From NCBI GenBank assembly GCA_002633025.1, contig NMRB01000421.1:62001-126000 (forward strand): a stretch of DNA of 64,000 bases, written 5' to 3'. Source of the DNA: Notospermus geniculatus (taxonomy: Eukaryota > Nemertea > Pilidiophora > Heteronemertea > Lineidae). The notes under the pieces were generated by a model that was given only the letters and a program-made list of their open reading frames with translations, was not told where the DNA came from and made no database searches. Below are positions 47,102-59,027 of this stretch, piece after piece (within the stretch, counting starts at the first letter, position 1; each line of letters opens with the position of its first letter). Made by a program: the position numbers and the translations under genes.

Positions 47102-48798
47102 TTAAGTTTAAAGGTGGTCTGGGTTAGATTTAAAACAACTTCTTCGTGGTATTCAGATCAAAAAGAATGGAAGAAGGGCGGGAGGTAACACCAATATAAG
47201 ACCAGATATAGCTTTTAACACCTGGGTAAAGTTCTCTCTCGCAAAATCACTGTGATGACTTTTTATCCATCCTGGCCATCTTCCGACCACGGATGGTATC
47301 AAATGCTTTGAAAAGACCACACATTTATAATACGATCGTCATGCCCAACATGGGGGAGGGGGGACGTGTTGTCGTGAATAAGGCAAATGTGACGTAAAAA
47401 GCGTTTGATCTGCCTCCCTTCAACACCCAACGATGAACATATTTAAAAAAACATAATTAAAACCCACACCCGGCTGGAATTAACAGCTAGTTTATCACCT
47501 CACGTGTATTACACGTGTAACACCTGAAAATTCTAGAAGTCGCAATCGCAGACTGTGACCCGGTGACAGCTAAACGTTCCAAGCAAGTCCGGTAACTCGA
47601 ATGATTACTAAGTATACGCCCTGACGAAAGACAACAAAACCTTGTTTCCTGATAGAACGCCTTTTCGTTGACTAACGACGAAAGCAAAAGGATGACAGGG
47701 ATGAAGTAAAACCTTGCCCAAGTCCCAGTTGCCTACAGCACCAATCCCTCAAAAACCATTCATTTCCATTGTTGTCTGAGGTCAATGCGTGGTCTTAGGA
47801 ATACGCGAAAGCTATTACTGACAAAGTCGTTTGGTAAGCCACCAAGCTCCAAGTTACAGCCGAGAGATTAACGCCAATCATTCTCAGAGCCGTAGAAAAT
47901 TAGCAGACGTTGAAAAGACACGAACAAAATTACGTCGATCTCGTTTGCTTCCTATTAAGATATGGCGCCATCAAAAGCAAAAAGAAATTTCAGTTTAACT
48001 TCAGTTAATGCCGTGGTATTCTTTCGTACATGAAGTGCATGCGTGGTTTTCATGAGCGAACTTGTTTGCTGAATGACTGGTTACTGAATTACATGTGTCG
48101 GGCCTATACTAGCTAGTGCATTTGCAAAAACTGCTGTAACAGTTCTTAACGTCATCACCGATCTGTTTATGTTGAAGCCAAGTTCGCGATAATGATATTC
48201 TACTACAATGTCATGTGCGTATTGATTGTGTATGCATAATGTGACTGTGTACGTCCCGATTTTGTTCGCGTGGATCTCCCGTTTTCCGGCGGATGACAAA
48301 TGGCAGCCATGATTAATCGCATCGTCGTCACAGAGTAATACCAGTTGACAGGCTGATATCGGCAATCATTTTATGGTTTAAAGACGGGGTCACGAATAAA
48401 GCCTACTAATTACAGAGCAGTGACAAGCGGATGGAACAGCGTTTAATCAAAATCGACTGGCGTTTTGACAGTGGTGAAAACGATTTAAATTGGTTGCGTT
48501 TAATTCGGCTTGAGACGTCTGCAAATGCGCCAGAATCATCTTAGCTAAGAACTAATCACACTATGTGATCGATGAATAATCTCTTAATTTGTCACCCATT
48601 TCGTTTTGACGCTGACTAAATTCCTAAATGATATGTATAATATCAATTATCGTATGATATCAGATACGACTGGTGATTGTTTATGATATCCGATCTCCGA
48701 ACAGACGGTAATGATAAAGCAGACGCTTTCAATTGAATAGTACTCATGGTACTAGGATGCCGTTTGTCGACGGTCATAGCGTAGAATTGTGTAAGAAA

Positions 48799-49055
48799 GG
48801 GAGTAAGAAATAAAAGTGGAAAATAAGAAGTGGGAAATTTTGCACTTTTGCGCGAAGTTTTCGATTTCTCAAATTGTGGTAAAAATTTTTCCCATTTGGA
48901 GAAATACTGCCCGGAAAACCAGACAAAATGTCATGTTATTTTTTAAAAACTTCTCAAAATGGGAAAAATTCTATCCCAATTTGAGAAATTGACAAATTTG
49001 CAAAAATTCCAAAAGTTCCCATTTCTTATTTTCCACTTTTATTTCTTACTCCCTT
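48799..49055. repeat. Foldback AAGGGAGTAAGAAATAAAAG
   Basis: Arms of about 40 bases at each end; the inside also folds (TTTCTCAAATTG and inverse). No coding potential. Confidence 0.7.
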
Positions 49056-50576
49056 AAGATGAGTAGAGGATTCATGCGTTTGTAAATCAAGTAGCACAGA
49101 CTTTTGATGGGGTTCACCGTTCAAGCATTCCATATTTCAGAACGCTTCGGGGGCAGGCGGTTGGTCATTAGCTATTGCGTGCGTTTCTCAACGTTAACTG
49201 CTTGAATGGCATTTTTGGAAAGGTTTGAAATAACCAATCCAATTTTTGGCAACTCTTTCTAGATGTTATTTTATCACGACGTTTCTACCATGCAGTAAAT
49301 TACCTGGTCGTTGTCAAGTCGTTGTTTCTCAACAGAGTAACCCCACTGACATTACAAACTATAATTGTCCATTTGGGGAACCTATTGTTCACACTCAACC
49401 TTTAAAAAAATTGTCTGCCCTTACGTGCTTTGTGAATAAGGTCCCAGGAATCCTTTGTTACTTAAACTTTTTCACTGTGGTACATGTAACTTCATTGTAC
49501 ATGTATCTGCAAAACCTCGCAAAGCTAAATTCTACTACAGCCTTGTCATACATGTAGGTATTTATGGGAAAGTATTCACTGAGAGCTTTCCAGTGAATAT
49601 TTATGTCACGGCCGTTCGTTATTTTTACATACATGTGGGACAAATTGGCCGTGGGAGCGAAAGGGTTGATTTTAATCTTAATCACTGCGTATCGGATCCT
49701 TAAATTGAAACTTCTGTTTTTTTCGGGCGACACGACAAAGTCGGGCATCGGTCACGTGTCACCTTCCTCATTACCCAACATCCCCTTCGGTAATGGCGAA
49801 TTGATGGGTTCGCCATCTTTCACGGTTCGCAGTCACAGAATTGAAAAACACAGTAACCTGCGACTCGTCACGAAGTCTTCCACATAATCTGACACGGGGT
49901 TGATTAATAAAGGCGATTTCTCATAGCCTCAGCCTTAAACTTTCGTGGCAAACGCTCCAGAAGTTACTGGTGCGTGTGGCGAGAGGTCCAGGCGTAATTG
50001 CCCGGGTCCCGACCTACCCGGGACCGGTAGTGGTATAATTACAATTTCGCATGACCCGTTATTCAGAATTTCCTATCATGATGGTTTGATCCGAGCAATT
50101 TCCATAGAAAAACAAAATAACGCCAATGCAAACAGCTCTCTTGTCAAAACATCGTCCAGTCCTTCTCAATGCTACATGGAACCATACCTCGGGTCTTTAT
50201 TGAGAAAAATAGCTGGCTACCTCCGCGGTGAATATCAATTGGATTCGGCCTACACGCGCCATTAGTTTATTCAATTTCCACCAGTGTTTGAAGCCGGTGG
50301 TTGATGTTATCTCAGGAGTATCTGAAGAGAATCACTCTGTTATAATAGAATCTACCACAGTATATCTGTCACTGGCATTCGTTCCGCATTGTTACAGGCC
50401 GACCCTTATTTATGCACAACCGGAAGCTGAATAGCTTTCGTTCCATTTTGTGACCATCGGTCTGTGCTTTATACACAGCTCATTTCACTGACTTCTGATG
50501 GCATGAATAGCACTATTATCGCTGCTAAATTGCCAATTACGGGCGATTAATATTTCTCAATGAAATATTTTGTTAA

Positions 50577-50928
50577 AGGAGCTCGACGTCCAAGTTGTAA
50601 ACACGATAATCACTAGTCTCGGGCACCCAGCTGCTCGGTCACCCAGCCGAATCTGAGGATCGAACGTTTGTGTCGCACTACCTGCGGAACGAAACGGTTG
50701 GCTGCGCGAGACTACATATTCACTTCAGTACATATCACCGATAATAGGTGGCAGCACAGCGTGGATAGAGAACCAGTGAGTGGTTGAGTGAGTTGCATTG
50801 GACCGGGCACCAGTCTAACGATCACGGGGCGCTACTGGTGCTGCCACCTTAACGAAGGAATAAAACTAGTTTGCTAGCCACTGTTTGTAAACAAACCAGT
50901 TTGTTTACAACTTGGACGTCGAGCTCCT
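50577..50928. mobile_element. 352-bp piggyBac-type element with TTAA empty site
   Basis: Ends AGGAGCTCGACGTCCAAGTT and inverse, TTAA on both sides (50573-50576 and 50929-50932). Unit 2 has a single TTAA in GTTAATATATGG. No transposase. Confidence 0.85.
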
Positions 50929-51112
50929 TTAATATATGGACTCGAGAGGTTTAAATCCAGCAGGGAAAATATTATTTTAGCATAATGTACTGATTACTGT
51001 TCGAGGTTGGCACGAGAACTATTCCAATCGCAGGTCATTCAGGGCATGAAAAATAGGACGAGGGTATTTTCCTTGGGTTATTTCAGAACGAAAACAACCT
51101 GATATACATGTA

Positions 51113-51533
51113 GGGTGTGTTTCAAAAAGTGTTCCGTCCGACACCAGAAAAATTTCACCATTCTTTTGTCTATTGGTGAAAAGGTTGTTTCTTGAAACTC
51201 TACAATATTCATGTCAAATCTAGGTATCATGGGGCTCTAAATTATGGCACTGCAAACTAATTGATCTATTAACCCTTTAAAGTCTGACAGCAGAAAGTAG
51301 TTTGGGTGTCGGACGGAACGATAGGTTTTGCTGGTAAGCTCAATATTTTTTATGCCCTCCTTCAAATGAGTGCACTGTACATGTACACCCCAGATGGAGA
51401 AACTAATACTTTATTAAAGGTCTATCAAATACTACTATTTGATTTTTGGAAAATCAATGGCACAAATCATTGTGATCATTTCAAAGTTAAATTTTGCCCC
51501 ATTTTCTTGGGTGACCAATTTTGAAACACACCC
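51113..51533. mobile_element. TA-flanked GGGTGTGTTTC element (GG...CC ends)
   Basis: Ends GGGTGTGTTTCAAAA and inverse, TA on both sides. The unit 2 copy is 53670-54131, longer by an internal tandem duplication of about 50 bases near 53995-54095. A fragment lies at about 6612-6690. Confidence 0.75.
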
Positions 51534-53225
51534 TATACCATATTGGTTGCTTCAAATCTTCTGAATCAGCCGACTACTGTGCCCCCTCAAGGACATGGTG
51601 TGACTTTATCGGACATGTCGGGATATAACATTTGAATATTTATACCATTCCATCACCTTGACACATGTCAATATGGAATGAATTAGCGACATAGAATTAT
51701 GGAAAGATTTAGCAAAAATCGCTCATGAGATGAGCAACTAATTGGGACGTTGTCTAAGACTTCGTACCAGTAGCTGTGGACAAATCGTGTCATATACGTT
51801 ATTTTCATGAATGCACGAATATTACATATTAAATGTGTGTACATAAGGTGCCGTGGATGCCTCCCTCAGTTTGCGTCGCGTGTGTGATGTTGGTAGGAGA
51901 AGTATTGAGAAAAAGCTGTTAAGAAACTAAGCCAGCAGCGAAGGAATCACCACTGGTCGAGTTGCATGCCGATATAACCACACCATTGCTGAAGTTGCAT
52001 CCAGATAAGGCAACACCAACGACAGAAGTTGTTGAAATGTGGACGAAGGCAGTGAGGCCAGTGGTGCTTCTGCACAGCCAGCTGTGGCCGTGTCCAGCGA
52101 GCAGTAGCCAAGGCGTGAACGCAACTTCAGAAGGTGTCCAACAGAGCCGCAAAGGGACAGTGGAGTTGATTAAAGCGAGTCTGTTGTGACACCTGCCTAT
52201 TGTTTCGTTCTATCGCCACCACGCAGACAATTTTAACACTTTACGCTGCCTCTTAGATGGAAGTTGTCTTCCAAAAGAAAGCACGCGATCGACGAACCCA
52301 AGATACTTGCAAATTCACGAAATGCTTCGGGAGTTTGAACACCAATGATAGTCCCCGGGCGAATGTTTCTTTTCTGATGGGCTGGAATGTGTTACGTTGG
52401 CACTATCACCCTCAAGATCATTCATGCTATGTCAGTATTGCTAAAACTGACTGTTAATAGCGATTTTACAGTGTGGTTCCAAAACCCCTCACATAGCCAA
52501 GGTCCATTGCATGGTCGAGTTCAGTTCTATGCCTACAGACAAATCCCAAATTGGGATTTGTCTATTGCCTTGTTTCCTTTCATAATGAACAGTCGAAGTC
52601 CTCAAAACGTCTTGATGGCCCTTTTCGTGTAGGCCTAACCCTTCCTTATGTGGCGCTGGGTGTTTCAAAGCCGACGTACATGTACATGTACTACGTGTAC
52701 ATGTAGAATAAGGAAATTCTAAGCGTTCAAATGGCCAACAAAGAATATTCTCACATTTGACTGCAGTACTTGGATTCCTTTGATGATGTCAAATGGAGAA
52801 ATGTTAGTTCCAACATTAGCCACTGATTTAGAGGAAGGCCGTATAGTTAGATCTTCCTCATCTACGGAGTCGAAACACGAACAGCAACTAGGGCCTACAG
52901 TGATCAGACCTACATGTATGGTTTGGCTAACTCTGACCGATACTATCACGACTGATATTCTCATTATTGAGAAACAACAATAAGTCAAGAAAGGGCCGTC
53001 TGCTCGGGTCGGACTTCAGCCACACTTTCATTAAAGTCTGACTTTTCTCAATGCTTCAAGCAAAGAGAAGTCTTACTTCAGCATACTTTAGGCTAAAGTC
53101 CGACCCAAGCATACGGCCCAAAGTGTGATACTTACCTTTTGTGTAGAACAAAGGATAAGTGTCCCACTTAGACTTAAGTAGTGAATGCGGGCCATGGGTC
53201 CAAATTCATAAAACATACTTGCCTA

Positions 53226-56073
53226 GTTATCTCAGGAGTATCTGAAGAGAATCACTCTGTTATAATAGAATCTACCACAGTATATCTGTCACTGGCATTC
53301 GTTCCGCATTGTTACAGACCGACCCTTATTTATGCACAACCGGAAGCTGAATAGCTTTCGTTCCATTTTGTGACCGCGGTCTGTGCTTTATACACAGCTC
53401 ATTTCACTGACTTTTGATGGCATGAATAGCGCTATTATCGCTGCTAAATTGCCAATTACGGGCGATTAATATTTCTCAATGAAATATTTTGTTAATATAT
53501 GGACTCGAGAGGTTTAAATCCAGCAGGGAAAATATTATTTTAGCATAATGTACTGATTACTGTTCGAGGTTGGCACGAGAACCATTGCAATCGCAGGTCA
53601 TTCAGGGCATGAAAAATAGGACGAGGGTATTTTCCTGAGGTTATTTCAGAACGAAAACAACCTGATATAGGGTGTGTTTCAAAAAGTGTTCCGTCCGACA
53701 CCAGAAAAATATCACCATTCTTTTGTCTATTGGTGAAAAGGCTGTTTCTTGAAACTCTACAATATTCATGTCAGATCTAGGTATCATGGGGCTCTAAATT
53801 ATGGCACTGCAAACTAATTGATCTAACCCTTTAAAGTCTGAGAGCAGAAAGTAGTTTGGGTGTCGGACGGAACGATAGATTTTGCTGGTAAGCTCAATAT
53901 TTTTTATGCTCTCCTTCAAATGAGTGTACACTGTACATCCCAGATGGAGAAACTATAGTTAAAGGTCTATATTATCAAATACTACTATTTGATTTTTGGA
54001 AAATCAATGGCACAAATCTTTGTGATCATTTCAAAGTAAAATTTTGGAAAATCAATGGCACAAATCTTTGTGATCATTTCAAAGTTAAATTTTGCCCCAT
54101 TTTCTTGGGTGACCAATTTTGAAACACGCCCTATACCATATTGGTTGCCTCAAATCGTTCTGAATCAGGCGACTACTGTGTCCCCTCAAGGACATGGTGT
54201 GACTTTATCGGGCATGTCGGGATATAACATTTGAATATTTATACCATTCCATCACCTTGACACATGTCAATACGGAATGAATTAACGACATAGAATTATG
54301 GAATGATTTAGCAAAAACCGCTCATGAGATGAGCAACTAATTGGGATGTTGTCTAAGACTTCGTAACAGTAGCTGTGGACAAATCGTGTCATATACGTTA
54401 TTTTCATGAGTGCACGAATATTACATATTAAATGTGTGTACATGTACATAAGGTGCCGTGGATGCCTCCCTCAGTTTGCGTCGCGTGTGTGATGTTGGTA
54501 GGAGAAGTATTGAGAAAAAACTGTTAAGAAACTAAGCCAGCAGCGAAGGAATCACCACTGGTCGAGTTGCATGCTGATATAACCACACCATTGCTGAAGT
54601 TGCATCCAGATAAGGCAACACCAACGACAGAAGTTGTTGAAATGTGGACGAAGGCAGTGAGGCCAGTGGTGCTTCTGCACAGCCAGCTGTGGCCGTGTCC
54701 AGCAAGCAGTAGCCAAGGCGTGAACGCAACTTCAGAAGGTGTCGAACAGAGCCGCAAAGGGACAGTGGAGTTGATTAAAGCGAGTCTGTTGTGACACCTG
54801 CCTATTGTTTCGTTCTATCGCCACCACGCAGACAATTTTAACACTTTACGCTGCCTCTTAGATGGAAGTTGTCTTCCAAAAGAAAGCACGCGATCGACGA
54901 ACCCAAGATACTTGCAAATTCACGAAATGCTTCGGGAGTTTGAACACCAATGATAGTCCCCGGGCGAATGTTTCTTTTCTGATGGGCTGGAATGTGTTAC
55001 GTTGGCACTATCACCCTCAAGATCATTCATGCTATGTCAGTATTGCTAAAACTGACTGTTAATAGCGATTTTACAGTGTGGTTCCAAAACCCCTCACATA
55101 TAGCCAAGGTCCATTGCATGGTCGAGTTCAGTTCTATGCCTATAGACAAATCCCAAATTGGGATTTGTCTATTGCCTTGTTTCCTTTCATGATGAACAGT
55201 CGAAGTCCTCAAAACGTCTTGATGGCCCTTTTCGTGTAACCCTTCCTAATGTGGCGCTGGGTGTTTCAAAGCTGACGTACATGTACGTGTACATGTAGAA
55301 TGAGGAAATTCTAAGCGTTCAAATGGCCATCAAAGAATATTCTCACAGTTTACTGCAGTACTTGGATTCCTTTAGTGATGATGTCAAATGGAGAAATGTT
55401 AGTTCCAACATTAGCCACTGATTTAGAGGAAGGGCGTATAGTTAGATCTTCCTCATCTACGGAGTCGAAACACGAACAGCAACTAGGGCCTACAGTGATC
55501 AGACCTACATGTATGGTTTGGCTAACTCTGACCGATTCAGTTACTATCACGACTGATATTCTCATTACTGAGAAACAACAATAAGTCAAGAAAGGGCCGT
55601 CTGCTCGGGTCGGACTTCAGCCACACTTTCATTAAAGTCTGACTTTTCTCAATGCTTCAAGCAAAGAGAAGTCTTAAGGGCTCCGCACACTGGCGACTAA
55701 AATAGGGGCGACTACCGATGCGACTACTACGTCGCCTGCAATAATTACCTTTGAGGTCGATCAGTGATGTTATCCACGACATCACTGACCTTCCAAATAA
55801 GCATTTGTCGCAAACGAGTCAACAAAAACTAAAAAAACTAAAAATATGTTCAGTCGCCTCTGTGGTCGCAAGGGCGGTCGCCTAGAAAATCGCTCGAAAA
55901 ATCGCCAGTCTGCGGAGCCCTTTACTTCAGCATACTTTAGGCTAAAGTCCGGCCCAAGCATACGGCCCAAAGTGTGATACTTACCTTTTGTGTAGAACAA
56001 AGGATAAGTGTCCCACTTAGACTTAAGTAGTGAATGCGGGCCATGGGTCCAAATTCATAAAACATACTTGCCT
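53226..56073 (+). repeat. Segmental duplication II, unit 2
   Basis: Colinear with 50306-53225 up to ACATACTTGCCT. It lacks the piggyBac-type insertion and carries its own TTA-flanked insertion at 55677-55921. Confidence 0.9.
55677..55921. mobile_element. Harbinger-type miniature element with TTA empty site
   Basis: 245 bp, ends AGGGCTCCGCACACTGGCGA and near inverse, TTA at 55674-55676 and 55922-55924. Unit 1 has the single TTA in AGTCTTACTTCAGC. Confidence 0.85.
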
Positions 56074-58013
56074 GTATTCTAGAAGTCTCCTTAACTCTAA
56101 GGTCCACGTTAAGCTTTTGTATTCTGCCCTGCAAACAATAGCTAAAGGTAGACCTTACTTCTAGAATACGGCCCACTGATTCAGAAGTCAAAGTTATCTT
56201 TTGTGTGTTGAACAAAGGATAAGTGTCACACTTCAACTTAAGTTGTTTTATGAATATGGGCCTTGGTCGATCTAGCACTTGCTCGCTTGTAATTATTAAG
56301 TGTCCCACTTAGACTTACATGTAAGTAGTGAATGCGGGCCATGGGTCCGCCATATTCATAAAACATACTGATTCGGAAGTCAAAGTTATCTTTTGTGTGT
56401 TGAACAAAGGATAAGTGTCACACTAGACTTAGTTTTATGGGCCTTGGTCGATCTAGCACTTGCTCGCTTATTTAATTATTATTACGCCTGGCTTGAGCCT
56501 GAATTTTGCTGAGCAATGTAATTATATGTAGGTGTAAAAATATGCTTTACAGAAGTGTACTGTGTATGCATGTAAACCATATCTGAATCTCATGATGACG
56601 GCTCGCTTATTTCTTTATCAGATCTGATTCTTGCATTTTATTTCCACCAGTGTGATTTAAAGTACGTACGCTGCTGTCGAACGTTCGTCTTGATGATTTA
56701 TCATCGAGTTGGAAGGGTGACCGCAACAACAACATTATAATGTTCTGATAATTAGCAATTTACTTTCATGGGCTATAATTTCCCCAGGAAAAGTGTAAAT
56801 GTTCGTATTAATGTTCCAATAGTGGGTACCATAGAAGACATTACATAATGATCTTTTGATAATAGCGTTTCATTTAGGCCGTTATTAATACATGATTAAT
56901 TAGTCCTGAGGACTAAATCAAACCCAATGCATCTGTTGAGGAAAATGATGGGCATCTGGAGAGAGGAGAAATGGCAAATTACAAATTAATGACGCGATGA
57001 TGTATCACTTCTGGAGCCTCGTCAACTCCCAACAGTCATGAAATTCGTATGGGCATTTTATAACAGAATGAGAAGAGATACTGAATAATTTATCTTCTAG
57101 TTGTCTGTAGACGCTGGCAGCGTCTCTCACATGGTAATTAAGTGAGCACCAATAGAGGTGTTGGATTTTACGGGGGTGATTTCTGTCGAGGGAAAAACTC
57201 AAGCTGTGATGTGTTGCGGCGGCGCTCATGCATCATTCCCTCGCGGCCTCGGGGGACCCATGTACGCGTTTATACCATCTCAATTTCGCGTGAGGAACCA
57301 TTTTGCTGACCTTTGATTCCCAAGTTGTCAACGTGCGGAAAGATAGGATTTCGTGGGGATCATTCATTTCCATTTATTAATACAATTTATTACCCTTTAT
57401 TTCCCCGGGCCCCTTGCATGTTATTTTTTCAGCTATATCGAACGTGTGAGCTAGCACCTTCGACATTAGGTCGCTGATTTCGCGAGATTCTAACCAATTT
57501 TGATAAAATATATCGCAAACGCAAGAAAATAAACAAATTCTAAATAATATGTAAATACTTAGTATTTTAGCTGACAATGCAGGGGTAAAATTTTAATACG
57601 AAATAGTGCATAATTGGACCACGATAAACGGACAAAGGTGTCATTTGCCTGCGGAAATTGTGGATTTTTGACACGTTTTCTAATAATTTCTCGTTCGTCC
57701 AATGAACACATTCCAGAGGTTTTAACTCCGCCGTTACTTAAATTGATGAGGTTACATCTTCTCCAGGCTCTTTCCTCTTGTAGCACATCGCCTTAATGTC
57801 CATTAGATGTAGAATTAAGGGCGATTTATTATTTCGGAGCTGTTTACAGTAAATGTATTGTCAGTAGCTGTGCATGGTGTGAACATTCTCAGCCATTACA
57901 TGCTTTGATTAATAGAATAAATCAGTAGAGGTTTCTGACTATTTCAAGTAAGCTGCTGGTTAAGCCATAACAAGTGAAATTCTGCCTCTGCATCTCTCAA
58001 TAAGTGCCTACTG

Positions 58014-59027
58014 GCCAGATTCCAATGATCTATTCAGATATCGAGTGACAGGCAGCCTACCACTTTTGGACACTTGTACTGAGGGGTGTTTATTCGAGTG
58101 TTGAGGGGTCTACTGGTCAATGTCGAGGCCATTTGCGGTCCCTACTGCTCGCTAGAATCGGACGAAGTGCGAGAGAGATGGAGCATTTGCGTAGAGCCTG
58201 ATACATACATGTAGTTCAGGATGCATGTCATCGTCAATCTCCGTACTCAGAATGTAGACTCGGATGCTAAAATGCTTGCTGCGCTAGGTCACCCGCCGGT
58301 TACGTGTTCCAAATTGTCCACTACCCGTACGGGGCATGGAGTTTTCGCAAAGCACCCGAAACGCCAACGCGAACGTCTTTCCTATTGTTCGGTGCTGTCT
58401 TCGTGGCATCGAACAATGGGTTTGGCGTTTCGGGGGCTTTGCGAAAACTCCGTATTAACAGGCTTCTAAACCATGCGGTAAATCGGCGGGGATCGGGCCA
58501 TTGTAAGCAGTGTCTATGAACGATAGGTATGAGTGAGAAGACACTGCGAAAGGAGTGTAATTCTGGCCAGATTTCAATGATCTATTCAGGTATCGAGTGA
58601 CAGGCAGCCTACCACTTTTGGACACTTGTACTGAGGGGTGTTTATTCGAGTGTTGAGGGGTCTACTTGTCAATGTCGAGGCCATTTGCGGTCCCTAGAAT
58701 CGGACGAAGTGCGAGAGAGATGGAGCATTTGCGTAGAGCCTGATACATGTACATGTAGTTCAGGATGCATGTCATCGTCAATCTCCGTACTCAGAATGTA
58801 GACTCGGATGCTAAAATGCTTGCTGCGCTAGGTCACCCGCCGGTTACGTGTTCCAAATTGTCCACTACCCGTACGGGGCATGGAGTTTTCGCAAAGCACC
58901 CGAAACGCCAACGCGAACGTCTGGCCTTTTGTTCGGTGCTGTCTTCGTGGCATCGAACAATGGCTTTGGCGTTCGCGTTGGCGTTTCGGGGGCTTTGCGA
59001 AAACTCCCTATTAACCGGCTTCTAAGG
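58014..59027 (+). repeat. Tandem duplication of about 460 bp
   Basis: 58014-58470 and 58564-59027 align throughout with about 90 bases of unrelated spacer. Each holds a hairpin with arms TTTTCGCAAAG...CCCGAAACGCCAACGC and inverse; the right arm is more complete in the second copy. Confidence 0.85.

Larger units (their letters stand above)
50306..53225 (+). repeat. Segmental duplication II, unit 1
   Basis: Starts GTTATCTCAGGAGTATCTG and runs to the same sequence at 53226, so head-to-tail. It holds the private insertion 50577-50928. A 75-codon ORF at 51962 is kept in both units with few changes, but it is open on both strands and not recognisable as protein. Confidence 0.9.

Noticed and set aside
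51962-52189. 75-codon ORF kept in both units of duplication II (54567-54794)
   Set aside because: Overlapping ORFs on the other strand are equally well kept, so this reflects recent duplication and not protein constraint.
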